Source: G025836975 sp048751585 (GTDB taxonomy: Bacteria > Pseudomonadota > Gammaproteobacteria > Burkholderiales > Burkholderiaceae_B). Taken from it: a stretch of 64,000 nt of DNA. The stretch is from positions 1 through 64,000 of the forward strand of contig NZ_JAZHOB010000004.1 of NCBI RefSeq assembly GCF_048751585.1, in the 5' to 3' direction. Shown one piece after another: positions 33,746 to 42,555 of this stretch. A program made the translations under genes and the position numbers. The notes beneath the pieces were generated by a model. It ran no database searches and was not told where the DNA came from. It saw only the letters and a list, made by a program, of their open reading frames with translations. The stretch's first letter is position 1, and every line of letters starts with the position of its first letter.

Positions 33746-34806
33746 TATTTGCTCCAGCGCAGTCGATTATTGATCAGGACATCGCAGGCCAGCAGGGAAA
33801 ACAGCAGGATGCCCTGGAAAATCCCGGTAATGGCGCTAGGCATCCCAAGCCGGCTTTGCGACAGCTCGCCGCCGATATACAGCAAGGCCATGATGAAACT
33901 GGAAAAAATCACGCCTATGGGATGCAGGCGCCCCACAAAAGCCACGATAATGGCCGCAAAACCATAGCCCGGGGAGATCGACGGCGTCAGTTGGCCGATG
34001 GGTCCCATGATCTCCGATGCGCCCGCCACTCCCGCCAGGGCGCCGGACACGCACAAGGACGTCCAGAGCGAGCGGCTCGAGGAAAACCCCGCATACCGGG
34101 CCGCCAGGGGCGCCATGCCGCCAACCTGCAGCTTGAAACCGGAAAAGCTGCGCGACAAGTACAGCCAGCCGATCACCGAGGCCAGCAGGGCCAGCACGAT
34201 GCCCAGGTGCAGGCGCGTTCCAGGCAAAACCACGGGCAGCAGGAAACCGTCCGAAAAAAGCCGCGACTGAGGAAAGCCGAAGCCGTCCGGATCAATCAAT
34301 ATGCCATGCACCAGATAGCTCAGCAGCAACTGGGCGACATAGACCAGCATCAGCGAAACCAGGATTTCATTGGCGTTGTAGCGATCGCGCAGCCAAGCCG
34401 TGATGGCGGCCCAAAAGGCGCCCCCCACCGCTCCGGCAGCAAGGGCCAACGTCATCAGCCCGAAACCGCCATTGGTCTCGTCGTCGAAATACAGGATGAC
34501 GGAACCCGCGGCAATGGCCCCCATGACCAATTGGCCTTCCGCGCCGATATTGAATACGTTCGCGCGAAAGCACAGGGACAGGCCGACAGCGATCAGCAAC
34601 AGCGGCGCGACCTTGACCCCCACCTCGGACCAGCCTCGCAGATCCTTGATGGGTTCATAGAAGAAGACCGAAAGGCTGGCCAGCGGATCCTTGCCCACGG
34701 CAAGAAACAAGGCCACGCCGCAGAGCGCCGTCAGCAACACCGCCAGCACCGGTGAAAGCCAGGACATCCAGATGGACGGCTGCGCCCGCGGCTCAAGCCT
34801 GAACAT
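33745..34806 (-). CDS. ABC importer permease, YufP-like (nucleoside type)
   Basis: 353 residues with about eight to ten membrane spans. SLCFRANVFNIGAEGQLVMGAIAAG is the conserved cytoplasmic-loop region of branched-chain/nucleoside-type permeases. I place the start at ATG 34806 because GGAGG lies six bases before it; this start overlaps the end of the ATPase gene by 14 bp. It is the first of two permeases in the operon. Confidence 0.92.
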   Translation of the reverse strand: MFRLEPRAQPSIWMSWLSPVLAVLLTALCGVALFLAVGKDPLASLSVFFYEPIKDLRGWSEVGVKVAPLLLIAVGLSLCFRANVFNIGAEGQLVMGAIAAGSVILYFDDETNGGFGLMTLALAAGAVGGAFWAAITAWLRDRYNANEILVSLMLVYVAQLLLSYLVHGILIDPDGFGFPQSRLFSDGFLLPVVLPGTRLHLGIVLALLASVIGWLYLSRSFSGFKLQVGGMAPLAARYAGFSSSRSLWTSLCVSGALAGVAGASEIMGPIGQLTPSISPGYGFAAIIVAFVGRLHPIGVIFSSFIMALLYIGGELSQSRLGMPSAITGIFQGILLFSLLACDVLINNRLRWSK

Positions 34807-36340
34807 GCGCCGCCTCCGTAACATTTCCCGTCCACAGCCCGCTCATCCACCGGCCGATCAAATCATTGTCGGCCTCCATGGCCTTGACGGACGGGGACAT
34901 CCTGCCCTTGGACATGACCACCAGCCTGTCGGATATCTCGAACAATTCGTCCAGTTCCTCGGAAACGACCAGCACGGCGCAGCCCGCATCGCGCAAGCTC
35001 AGCAATTCAGCCCGGATTTGAGCGGCCGCGCCGACATCCACGCCCCAGGTGGGCTGCGCCACCAGCAATACCCGGGGATTGCGCGCCACTTCGCGGCCGA
35101 TGATGTATTTTTGCAGGTTGCCGCCCGACAGGCTCGCGGCCGTCGCCCAGGGTCCGGCCGTCTTGACCCGGAAGCGCTCGATGATGCTTGCCGCCAGGCG
35201 CCGGGCGGCGGTCCGCCTGATAAAGCCGCGCCGGACCGTGGCGTCGTCCTGGTGCGAAAGCAGAACGTTCTGCGCCAGGCTCAGTTCGGGAACCGCGCCG
35301 CGCCCCAGGCGCTCCTCGGGGACAAAGGCCATGCCATGCCCCCGTCGCCATGCGGCCGAGCGCCGCCCTATGGCCAGGCCTTCCAGCATGATGGCGTCCG
35401 CGTCGGCGCGGGTATCCTCGCCGGACAACACCGCCAGCAATTCCTGCTGGCCATTGCCCGATACGCCCGCCACCCCCAGGATTTCGCCGGCACGGATCTC
35501 GAAATCTATACCGGCCAACTCGGTGGCGAACGGATGCGCGCGGGGCAATGCAAGATTGCGCACCGTCAGCATGGTTTCGCCGGCAGGCTTTTCCCGGTAC
35601 ACGACGGGCGGCGGTTCCGTTCCTATCATCATGCGCGACAGGCTGGCTTCCGATTCGCCGCGCGGGTCGCACACCCCGGTGACCCTGCCGCCGCGCATCA
35701 CTGTGCACGCGTGGCACAAGGCCCGGATTTCATCTAGCTTATGACTGATATAGAGAATGCTGCAGCCCTCGGACGCCAACTTGCGCAAGGTCTCGAACAG
35801 CTTGCTGACGGCCTGCGGCGTCAACACCGAGGTGGGTTCGTCCAGGATAAGCAATTGGGGCCCGCCCAGCAGGGCTCGCACGATCTCCACCCGCTGACGC
35901 TCTCCGACGGACAAGGTATGCACATGCCGCCGGGGCTCCAGGTCCAGGCCGTATTGATGAGCGGTGTCGGCAATACGGCGCTCCAGCGCATCGATGCGCG
36001 TGCCTTTGGGCAAGCCCAGGGCAATGTTCTCGGTCACCGTCAGCGTGTCGAACAGCGAGAAATGCTGGAAAACCATTCCGATGCCCAACTGCCTGGCAAG
36101 CGCCGGACTGCCGATGTCCGTTTCGACGCCGTTCCAAAAAATCCGGCCGGAGTCCGGGCGGGTTACCCCGTAGATGATTTTCATCAGGGTCGACTTGCCC
36201 GCCCCGTTCTCACCCAGCACGGCATGGATTTCCCCGGCCTTCACGCTCAGGTCGACCCCGTCATTGGCTACAACGGCCGGATACCGCTTGGTGATCTGCG
36301 TTAACGCAAGGCGTGCAGCCATGTTCTTTTCGGGAATCAT
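34793..36340 (-). CDS. ABC importer ATPase with two nucleotide-binding domains, YufO-like
   Basis: 515 residues with two fused ATPase domains, as in nucleoside and sugar ABC importers. Domain 1 has Walker A GENGAGKST, signature LSVGERQRVEIVRALL and Walker B LLILDEPTSVLTP. Domain 2 begins at about 260, has a degenerate Walker A (GVSGNGQQEL) and the signature LSGGNLQKYIIGREV, a normal asymmetry for this family. It energises the two permeases. The first ATG (36340) or ATG 36322 could start; neither has a strong ribosome-binding site. Confidence 0.93.
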   Translation of the reverse strand: MIPEKNMAARLALTQITKRYPAVVANDGVDLSVKAGEIHAVLGENGAGKSTLMKIIYGVTRPDSGRIFWNGVETDIGSPALARQLGIGMVFQHFSLFDTLTVTENIALGLPKGTRIDALERRIADTAHQYGLDLEPRRHVHTLSVGERQRVEIVRALLGGPQLLILDEPTSVLTPQAVSKLFETLRKLASEGCSILYISHKLDEIRALCHACTVMRGGRVTGVCDPRGESEASLSRMMIGTEPPPVVYREKPAGETMLTVRNLALPRAHPFATELAGIDFEIRAGEILGVAGVSGNGQQELLAVLSGEDTRADADAIMLEGLAIGRRSAAWRRGHGMAFVPEERLGRGAVPELSLAQNVLLSHQDDATVRRGFIRRTAARRLAASIIERFRVKTAGPWATAASLSGGNLQKYIIGREVARNPRVLLVAQPTWGVDVGAAAQIRAELLSLRDAGCAVLVVSEELDELFEISDRLVVMSKGRMSPSVKAMEADNDLIGRWMSGLWTGNVTEAAHVQA

Positions 36341-36360
36341 CGTGAGCCGGCGCGATGATG

Positions 36361-36552
36361 CTAGCGCTGCGACAATGCCTTTTCGATTTTCTTGTCCGTC
36401 TTGTATTGGCTAAGCGCGTAGACCGCCCAGATCGTGGCGGGCAGCCAGCCAATAATCGTAATCTGAAGAATCAGGCACAGGATGCCGGCAATCGGACGCC
36501 CGATCGTGAAGAAAGTCAGCCAAGGCAACAACAGGGCGATGATAAGTCTCAT
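36361..36552 (-). CDS. YqaE/Pmp3 family small membrane protein
   Basis: 63 residues with two membrane spans. RLIIALLLPWLTFFTIGRPIAGILCLILQITIIGWLPATIWAVYAL follows the Pmp3/YqaE pattern (hydrophobic span, short loop with Gly/Pro, second span ending in WAVY). Members are small stress-related proteins of the plasma membrane with no defined activity. It lies 20 bp upstream of the nucleoside ABC ATPase on the same strand and is divergent from the MgtC gene. Confidence 0.85.
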   Translation of the reverse strand: MRLIIALLLPWLTFFTIGRPIAGILCLILQITIIGWLPATIWAVYALSQYKTDKKIEKALSQR

Positions 36553-36621
36553 GTTTCAACCGTTCTTGTGTATATGGAAAGCCTGCTATTCTAACCTCTG
36601 CCTCATCTTGGGATATCCGAA

Positions 36622-37194
36622 ATGACCGAAATCGCGACACAGGTATGGCTGACCATCGTCCAGGAGTTTTCCGATATCCCCGATGCGGAGCAGGCCACCC
36701 GCATCGTGCTGCGCCTTGCCATGGCGATTTTACTGGGCGCCGCCATCGGCTACGAGCGCGAACTTCAGGGCAAGGCCGCCGGCCTGCGCACGCATATGCT
36801 GGTGTCCCTGGGCGCCGCCATCTTCGTGCTGGTGCCTTTGCAAAGCGGCATGCAGATAGCGGACGCCAGCCGCGTGCTTCAGGGCGTCATAGCCGGTATC
36901 GGCTTCCTGGGAGCGGGAGCCATCATCAAGCATAGCGACAGTCACGAGATAAAAGGGCTGACCACCGCCGCCAGCATATGGGTGGCGGCCGCCGTCGGCA
37001 TCGCGGCCGGCATGGGCCGTGAAGCCACGGCGGTCGTCAGCACCCTGGCCGCCCTGTTCATCCTGGCCGTCGTCAAACGCATGGAAATCGGCATCGACAG
37101 CGACGAGGACGATGTTCAGCGGCTACCGGAGGCGCCCGGCCGCGATGGCGGGCCGTCCAAGGTCGGCCGAGACCCGGCCGGCGGCCAGCCGTAG
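36622..37194 (+). CDS. MgtC/SapB family membrane protein
   Basis: 190 residues with four to five membrane spans and a short C-terminal tail. The conserved MgtC core is visible: RLAMAILLGAAIGYERELQGKAAGLRTHMLVSLGAAIF, then GVIAGIGFLGAGAIIK and GLTTAASIWVAAAVGIAAGMG. MgtC proteins affect Mg2+ stress, F-type ATPase and intracellular survival in pathogens; this short form lacks the C-terminal ACT-like domain. The last 72 bp overlap the convergent IclR gene. Confidence 0.9.
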   Translation: MTEIATQVWLTIVQEFSDIPDAEQATRIVLRLAMAILLGAAIGYERELQGKAAGLRTHMLVSLGAAIFVLVPLQSGMQIADASRVLQGVIAGIGFLGAGAIIKHSDSHEIKGLTTAASIWVAAAVGIAAGMGREATAVVSTLAALFILAVVKRMEIGIDSDEDDVQRLPEAPGRDGGPSKVGRDPAGGQP

Positions 37195-37896
37195 GGCGCG
37201 GGCGACATCGCCATTCCAGCGATGATCGAAATTGGTTTTGTAGTCCAGGACCGTCATGGCAAGCACCAGGCGCCCGCGGTCGTCGTAAACCGGTGCGGCG
37301 AACGCGCTCATGCCGCTCATGAAATCGCCCTCGGCCCGCGCCATGCCCCGCTTGCGCACCTGCTCCACGGTTTCCTTGTTGCTTTCGCGGCGGTCCAGGC
37401 TGTCGGCGGAGTCCATATAGGCCTGGATCGCCTCGGCATCCATGAAGGCCGCGAAAACGCGGCCGGTGGCCGATCGATAAAGCGGAAATACAGACCCCAG
37501 CCCGACATTCACCATGACGGGGCGATTGGGCTGCTCCCATCGGACCACCGTGGGTCCGAAGCTGCCCCATACCGAAATGGCCACCGTATGGCCGACTTCC
37601 AGGCACAGGCGCTCCGCTTCCTTCGTGGCCAGGGAAATAGGCTCGATGGTTGCAAGGCACGACAGGCTGAACTCCAGCGCCACCCTGCCCATGCCGTATA
37701 GCCCGGTTTCCGCGTCCTGCGTAATGAAGCCGGTGCGCATGAAACTCACCAGGTAGCGATGCGCCTTGCTGGGCGCGATGCCGGCTTTTTCCGCAATATC
37801 GGTGATCTTCATCGGACGCCGGTTGTGGGCGACGATCAGCATGAGGTCAAGGCCGTTCTCGACGGACTGAACGCCCGCCTGCATAGGTTTGCTCAT
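37123..37896 (-). CDS. IclR-family transcriptional regulator
   Basis: About 257 residues. The N-terminal winged helix begins VQSVENGLDLMLIVAHNRRPMKITDIAEKAGIAPSKAHRYLVSFMRTGFI, and the effector-binding domain covers about 90-250. The frame is open to 37932, but ATG 37896 has GGA-rich sequence eight to nine bases upstream and matches the family start. It is divergent from the acyl-CoA ligase operon (38043-42497), its probable target. The C-terminal end lies over the MgtC gene. Confidence 0.9.
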   Translation of the reverse strand: MSKPMQAGVQSVENGLDLMLIVAHNRRPMKITDIAEKAGIAPSKAHRYLVSFMRTGFITQDAETGLYGMGRVALEFSLSCLATIEPISLATKEAERLCLEVGHTVAISVWGSFGPTVVRWEQPNRPVMVNVGLGSVFPLYRSATGRVFAAFMDAEAIQAYMDSADSLDRRESNKETVEQVRKRGMARAEGDFMSGMSAFAAPVYDDRGRLVLAMTVLDYKTNFDHRWNGDVARALRLAAGRVSADLGRPAIAAGRLR

Positions 37897-38042
37897 CTTC
37901 ATTTTCCGTTTTGCCGCAAGCGCCTCTATCAAAGGCTACGACTGTACAACATGGATACATCCGACGCAAAAGAATTGACACTGGAGAAAGCACATGTTTA
38001 TGATTAGCGTAAATTATTTCCATAATTCAGAAAAGGCAAAAA

Positions 38043-39593
38043 ATGCTGACTGGAGACATGCTGCGCCGCTCCGCAGGGCGCTTCCCCCATAAACAAGCCA
38101 TCATTTACCGAGGGCCGGACAAGCGCTCGAGCCTGAGCTATTCGCAGCTCGATGCCTTGTCCAATCGCCTTGCAAATGCCCTGCTGGGGCTCGGGCTGGC
38201 AAAAGGCGCCAAGGTCTCGATGCTTTCGCGCAACCTGCCCGAGTATGGCGCGGTGTTCTTCGGAGTGGCCCGAACGGGCTATGTCCTGAACAACGTTTCC
38301 ATCCTGTACGCCCCCGACGAGCTGGCCTGGACGCTGAACAAGTCGGACACCGAAGTCCTGATTTTCGACGCGGCGCTGGCGGAAAAGGTGGCGGCGGTGC
38401 GCGCCTCATGCCCGCAAATCCGCCAATACATCGTCATCGGGCAGACCGATCTTTTCGATGCGCTGCCCTTCGAGCGCTTCATCGAAAACAGCCCAAGCCA
38501 GGAGCCGGGCGTGCAGCTGGATGAACGCGATCCATTTTGCATGACCTATACAGGCGGCACGACGGGGCGTCCCAAAGGGGTGCTGGTGGACCATCGCGCA
38601 CGCGACGTCACCGCGCATACCGTGATGGTCGAAGAGTCGATAGGGCCGCTCGACCTGGTCGCCATCGTCACTCCCCTATTCCACGTCGCGGCGCTGAACA
38701 TCATGTTCCAACCGGCCATATTGGCGGGGGCCAGCACGGTTTTCATCACGCCCTGGTCTCCGGACGCTTTCCTGCAGGCCATAGAGGAAGAAAAAATTAC
38801 CGCTACGTTCATGGTTCCCACCCAGGCCAACGCATTGGCCACCCTGCCCGGCCTGGAAGAAAGAAAACTGGAATCCTGGACCAAGCTCTCGTTCGCCGGC
38901 GCACCGATGCCGGACTGGGTGCAAACGGAACTGATGAAACGCCTGCCCCAGCTGCGCCTGACCCAGATCTACGGCCAATCCGAAGTCGGCGTGATCGCGG
39001 CGCTGCCCTGGCATCGACTGCCCGAAAAACTGGGCAGCGTAGGACAGCAGCCCTACAACGTCGACGTTGCCGTGCTGCGTCCCGATGGCAGCCGCGCCGC
39101 TCCCGGAGAGATGGGCGAAGTGGCATCACGGGGCGACAATCTTATGCTTTGCTACTACAACGAGCCCGAGCAAACCGCCGGCTTTTTCAAGCTGGGCCAG
39201 GGCTGGGGGCTGACCGGCGATATCGGCGTGGCCGATGCCGAGGGCTACATAACCCTGGTCGATCGCGCCAAGGACATGCTGATCTCCGGCGGCGAGAACG
39301 TCTATCCGAAAGAAATCGAGGACGTGCTGTACCTGTTGCCCGAAGTCGCGGAGTGCGCGGTATTCGGCGTTCCGGACGAAAAATGGGGTGAGGTGCCCGC
39401 CGCCTATATATTGCTCAAGTCGGGGCGGACGCTGACCGAAGAGCGGGTGATAGCGCAATGCGAAGCCAGACTCGCGCGGCTGAAGCGCCCCAGGGTGATC
39501 AAGTTCGTCCAGGACTTTCCCAAGACGCCCATCGGCAAAATACAGAAGAACATCCTGAAAGAGCCGTACTGGCAAAACAGAAAGAAAATCTAG
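38043..39593 (+). CDS. Acyl-CoA synthetase (AMP-forming)
   Basis: 516 residues of the ANL adenylating family. The phosphate-binding loop MTYTGGTTGRPKGVLVD is complete, with the AMP motif GQSEVG, the hinge region LTGDIGVADAEGYITLVDRAKDMLISGGENVYP and the catalytic C-terminal Lys in KTPIGKIQKN. It activates a carboxylic acid to its CoA thioester in the cytoplasm. As first gene of an operon with an enoyl-CoA hydratase and an SDR, it likely starts beta-oxidation-type breakdown of a fatty, cyclic or aromatic acid. Which acid is not readable. Confidence 0.93.
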   Translation: MLTGDMLRRSAGRFPHKQAIIYRGPDKRSSLSYSQLDALSNRLANALLGLGLAKGAKVSMLSRNLPEYGAVFFGVARTGYVLNNVSILYAPDELAWTLNKSDTEVLIFDAALAEKVAAVRASCPQIRQYIVIGQTDLFDALPFERFIENSPSQEPGVQLDERDPFCMTYTGGTTGRPKGVLVDHRARDVTAHTVMVEESIGPLDLVAIVTPLFHVAALNIMFQPAILAGASTVFITPWSPDAFLQAIEEEKITATFMVPTQANALATLPGLEERKLESWTKLSFAGAPMPDWVQTELMKRLPQLRLTQIYGQSEVGVIAALPWHRLPEKLGSVGQQPYNVDVAVLRPDGSRAAPGEMGEVASRGDNLMLCYYNEPEQTAGFFKLGQGWGLTGDIGVADAEGYITLVDRAKDMLISGGENVYPKEIEDVLYLLPEVAECAVFGVPDEKWGEVPAAYILLKSGRTLTEERVIAQCEARLARLKRPRVIKFVQDFPKTPIGKIQKNILKEPYWQNRKKI

Positions 39594-39608
39594 GAAAAAG
39601 GAAACCCC

Positions 39609-40436
39609 ATGGCAAACCCATCGCCCTATGAACACTACCAATCCTTGACGCTGACGCGCCACGACCACGGCATTCTTGAAGTCGTGATGGGCGCCGCCCA
39701 AAGCGCCAACAAGAAGCTTTCCACCGCCGACCATAATCTGCATCGCGAACTGTCCACCATCTGGAACGATATCGATCGCGACCCGGACACCCGGGTGGCC
39801 ATCATACGAGGCGAAGGCAGGGGCTTCTCCGCCGGCGGCGACCTGGGCCTGGTCGAGGACATGGCCAATGACTTCAATGTTCGCGCGCGGGTATGGCGCG
39901 AGGCGCGCGACCTGGTCTACAACGTGATCAACTGCTCCAAGCCCATCGTGTCGGCCATGCATGGCCCCGCCGTGGGGGCGGGCCTGGTGGCCGGCCTGCT
40001 GGCCGACGTGTCCATTGCCGCGAATAACGCGCGCATCATCGATGGCCACACCCGCCTGGGCGTGGCCGCCGGCGACCACGCCGCCATCGTTTGGCCTTTG
40101 CTGTGCGGCATGGCCAAAGCCAAGTACTACCTGATGCTGTGCGAGTCGGTGTCCGGCCAGGAAGCCGAGCGCATCGGCCTTGTGTCGCTGGCGGTGGACG
40201 AAACCGAACTGCTGCCCAAAGCCTTCGACGTCGCCCAGCGCCTGGCAATGGGGTCGCAAACCGCCATACGCTGGACAAAGTACGCATTGAACAACTGGCT
40301 GCGTCTTGCCGGCCCCAGCTTCGATGCATCGCTGGCATTGGAATTCATGGGGTTTTCAGGACCCGACGTTCACGAAGGGATCGCCTCGCTAAGGGACCGC
40401 CGCGACCCGAATTTCAATCCATCCTGCCCCTTCTAG
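39609..40436 (+). CDS. Enoyl-CoA hydratase/isomerase family protein
   Basis: 275 residues with crotonase fold. The oxyanion-hole segments are GEGRGFSAGGDLGLVEDM and MHGPAVGAGLVAGLLADVSIA, and the C-terminal part has QTAIRWTKYALNNWL. Hydratase versus isomerase or hydrolase cannot be settled by eye. It follows the acyl-CoA ligase after 15 bp and precedes the SDR gene by eight, so it most likely acts on the CoA thioester made by the ligase. Confidence 0.9.
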   Translation: MANPSPYEHYQSLTLTRHDHGILEVVMGAAQSANKKLSTADHNLHRELSTIWNDIDRDPDTRVAIIRGEGRGFSAGGDLGLVEDMANDFNVRARVWREARDLVYNVINCSKPIVSAMHGPAVGAGLVAGLLADVSIAANNARIIDGHTRLGVAAGDHAAIVWPLLCGMAKAKYYLMLCESVSGQEAERIGLVSLAVDETELLPKAFDVAQRLAMGSQTAIRWTKYALNNWLRLAGPSFDASLALEFMGFSGPDVHEGIASLRDRRDPNFNPSCPF

Positions 40437-40444
40437 GAGCCGTC

Positions 40445-41218
40445 ATGAACCTTGGCATCGAGGGACGCACCGCACTGGTGCTGGGCGGAACCCGCGGATT
40501 GGGCTGGGCCTGCGCGCAGGCGCTGGCCAATGAGGGCGCGCGGGTCATTATCAATGGCCGCGACACATCGCAGGGAGAACGCAGCGCCGCCGCTTTGCCG
40601 GGCGGGCATTTTGTGGGCGGCGACATAGGCCAGGAGCAAGAGCGCCGCAAGCTGATCGACGCTGTCCATGCCATCGCCAGCCCGGACATCGTCGTTACCA
40701 ATGCCGGCGGCCCACCGGCGGCTCCGTTCGAGGAAACCGATGCCGCGCTCTGGCGGCAATGCTATGAAACCAACGTGCTGGGTCCGCTCGAGGTCGTACG
40801 GGCCATGCTGGCATCGATGCGCCAGAGGCAGTTCGGACGCATCATCAACATTACTTCTTTCGTGGTCAAGGAGCTGTATCCGAACATGGCCTTGTCCAAC
40901 AGTCTGCGCATCGGACTGACCGGGGCCATGGGCTCTCTGGCCCGCGAAGTGGCCGCATCGGGCATCACGGTCAATGGGCTGCTGCCCGGCCTCATGGACA
41001 CCGGGGCCTTGCAGCGGGTCATCGACGACCGATCGAAACGCGGCGGGATCAGCGAACAGGAAGTACGCGAACAGATGGCAGCCGGGATCCCCATGCGGCG
41101 CCTGGGCACCGCCGCCGATTTCGGCGCCATGTGCGCCTTCCTGGCGTCGCCGCATGCCGCATACATAACGGGACAGAATATTTGCATCGACGGAGGCTTG
41201 GCCCGCAATTCGATCTGA
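40445..41218 (+). CDS. SDR-family oxidoreductase with atypical active site
   Basis: 257 residues, short-chain dehydrogenase/reductase. The cofactor motif GGTRGLGWACAQALANEGARV and the NAGGPPAAPFEETD strand are typical. The active-site region reads NITSFVVKELYPNMALSNSLR: the serine is present, but the usual YxxxK at the expected distance is replaced by ALSNS-like sequence. A subgroup of proteobacterial SDRs shares this. Dehydrogenation of a hydroxyacyl-CoA would fit the operon, but the missing catalytic pair makes standard chemistry uncertain. ATG 40445 is chosen; the longer frame reads back through the hydratase gene. Confidence 0.85.
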   Translation: MNLGIEGRTALVLGGTRGLGWACAQALANEGARVIINGRDTSQGERSAAALPGGHFVGGDIGQEQERRKLIDAVHAIASPDIVVTNAGGPPAAPFEETDAALWRQCYETNVLGPLEVVRAMLASMRQRQFGRIINITSFVVKELYPNMALSNSLRIGLTGAMGSLAREVAASGITVNGLLPGLMDTGALQRVIDDRSKRGGISEQEVREQMAAGIPMRRLGTAADFGAMCAFLASPHAAYITGQNICIDGGLARNSI

Positions 41219-41276
41219 AGCAAAAGAAGGCAAAACCGCGCGCAACGATCGCGCCCATACCAACAAAGGAGACAAA

Positions 41277-42497
41277 ATGACATCAACCCGCAAATCCGCA
41301 GCGCTGGCGCTATCCGCCCTGACGCTGTTCGCTTTCACGCAGGTCAAGGCCGCATCGGTTTCAGACGAGGTGGTACGCGTGGGCGTCATTACCGACATGA
41401 GCAGCGCTTTGGCGGACTTGTCCGGCCAAGGGTCCATTACCGCGGTCAAGATGGCCGTCGAGGACTTCGGCGGCAAAGTGCTGGGCAAGCCGATCGAGGT
41501 GCTGAGCGCCGATCATCACAGCAAGCCCGATGTGGCCTCTTCAACCGCCCGAAAATGGTTCGACGTCGAGCACGTCGACATGATCACCGACCTGACCAAC
41601 TCCGCCGCCGCGCTGGCGGCCGTGGACATCGCGAAAGAAAAAAACCGTATCGCCATCATCAATGGCGCCGGGACTACGCGCATCACCAATCAGAATTGCA
41701 CGCCCAATAGCATCCACTATGCATGGGATACCTATGCCATGGCGCACGGGGCGGCCAAGGCCATCGTGAAGAATGGCGGCGACACATGGTACTTCCTGAC
41801 CGCCGATTATGCCTTCGGCCACCAGATCGAACGCGACGTGACAAGCGTGGTCGAACAAAGCGGCGGCAAAGTCGTGGGCAGCGCCCGGCATCCCTTCAAC
41901 GCCAACGATCTTTCCTCATTCATATTCAGCGCGAAAACCTCCGGGGCGAAGATCATCGGACTGGCCAACGGCGGCAGCGACACCATCAACTCCATCAAGG
42001 CGGCTCGGGAGTTCGGCGTTGACCCGGCCAAGCAGAACCTGGCGGGACTGGCTGTCTTCATCACCGATATACATGGCGTGGGCCTGGAACAGGCGCAAGG
42101 GTTGATGCTGACAGCAGCCTTCTATTGGGATCTGAACGATGAAACACGCAAATGGTCCAAGCGCTATTACCAGCGCATGAACAAGATGCCCACTGCCATC
42201 CAGGCCGCCAACTATTCATCGACGCTGCACTATCTGCGCGCCGTGGAAGCCGCCGGCACCGATGAAACCGCAGCCGTCATGGCGAAAATGAAGTCCATGA
42301 AGATCAATGACTTCTTCACCCGTAATGGCGTTATTCGTGAGGACGGCCGCATGGTGCATGACATGTACCTGATGCAGGTGAAAACACCGGCCGAGTCCAA
42401 ATACGACTGGGATTACTACAAGGTCGTCGCGACTATTCCAGGCGACGAAGCCTTTCAGCCGCTGGAAAAATCCACTTGCGCATTGATCAAGAAATGA
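41277..42497 (+). CDS. LivK-type ABC transporter receptor
   Basis: 406 residues with a signal peptide (ALALSALTLFAFTQVKA). The type I periplasmic-binding fold opens with VVRVGVITDMSSALADLSGQGSITAVKMAVEDFGG, as in branched-chain amino acid and aromatic acid receptors. AAAGGAG precedes the ATG. It is the last gene of the acyl-CoA ligase operon, with no LivHMGF permease or ATPase genes beside it, so it must use a transporter encoded elsewhere. The ligand is probably the acid activated by the ligase (inference). Confidence 0.92.
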   Translation: MTSTRKSAALALSALTLFAFTQVKAASVSDEVVRVGVITDMSSALADLSGQGSITAVKMAVEDFGGKVLGKPIEVLSADHHSKPDVASSTARKWFDVEHVDMITDLTNSAAALAAVDIAKEKNRIAIINGAGTTRITNQNCTPNSIHYAWDTYAMAHGAAKAIVKNGGDTWYFLTADYAFGHQIERDVTSVVEQSGGKVVGSARHPFNANDLSSFIFSAKTSGAKIIGLANGGSDTINSIKAAREFGVDPAKQNLAGLAVFITDIHGVGLEQAQGLMLTAAFYWDLNDETRKWSKRYYQRMNKMPTAIQAANYSSTLHYLRAVEAAGTDETAAVMAKMKSMKINDFFTRNGVIREDGRMVHDMYLMQVKTPAESKYDWDYYKVVATIPGDEAFQPLEKSTCALIKK

Positions 42498-42555
42498 TCC
42501 GCCGGCTTCGCGGACGGATCATGGGCGCGGCGGGAAAGCGGACAAGGCCTATCCG

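Noticed and set aside
33718..34755. 345-codon plus-strand ORF opposite the ABC permease
   Set aside because: Gln/His/Arg-rich shadow typical of the antisense of membrane-protein genes.
39126..40259. 377-codon minus-strand ORF across ligase and hydratase genes
   Set aside because: Crosses two real genes on the other strand, without motifs.
42490..42530. GATCCG...CGGATC dyad between the LivK-like receptor and AsmA genes
   Set aside because: A short imperfect stem with mismatches and no T tract; too weak to call a terminator.
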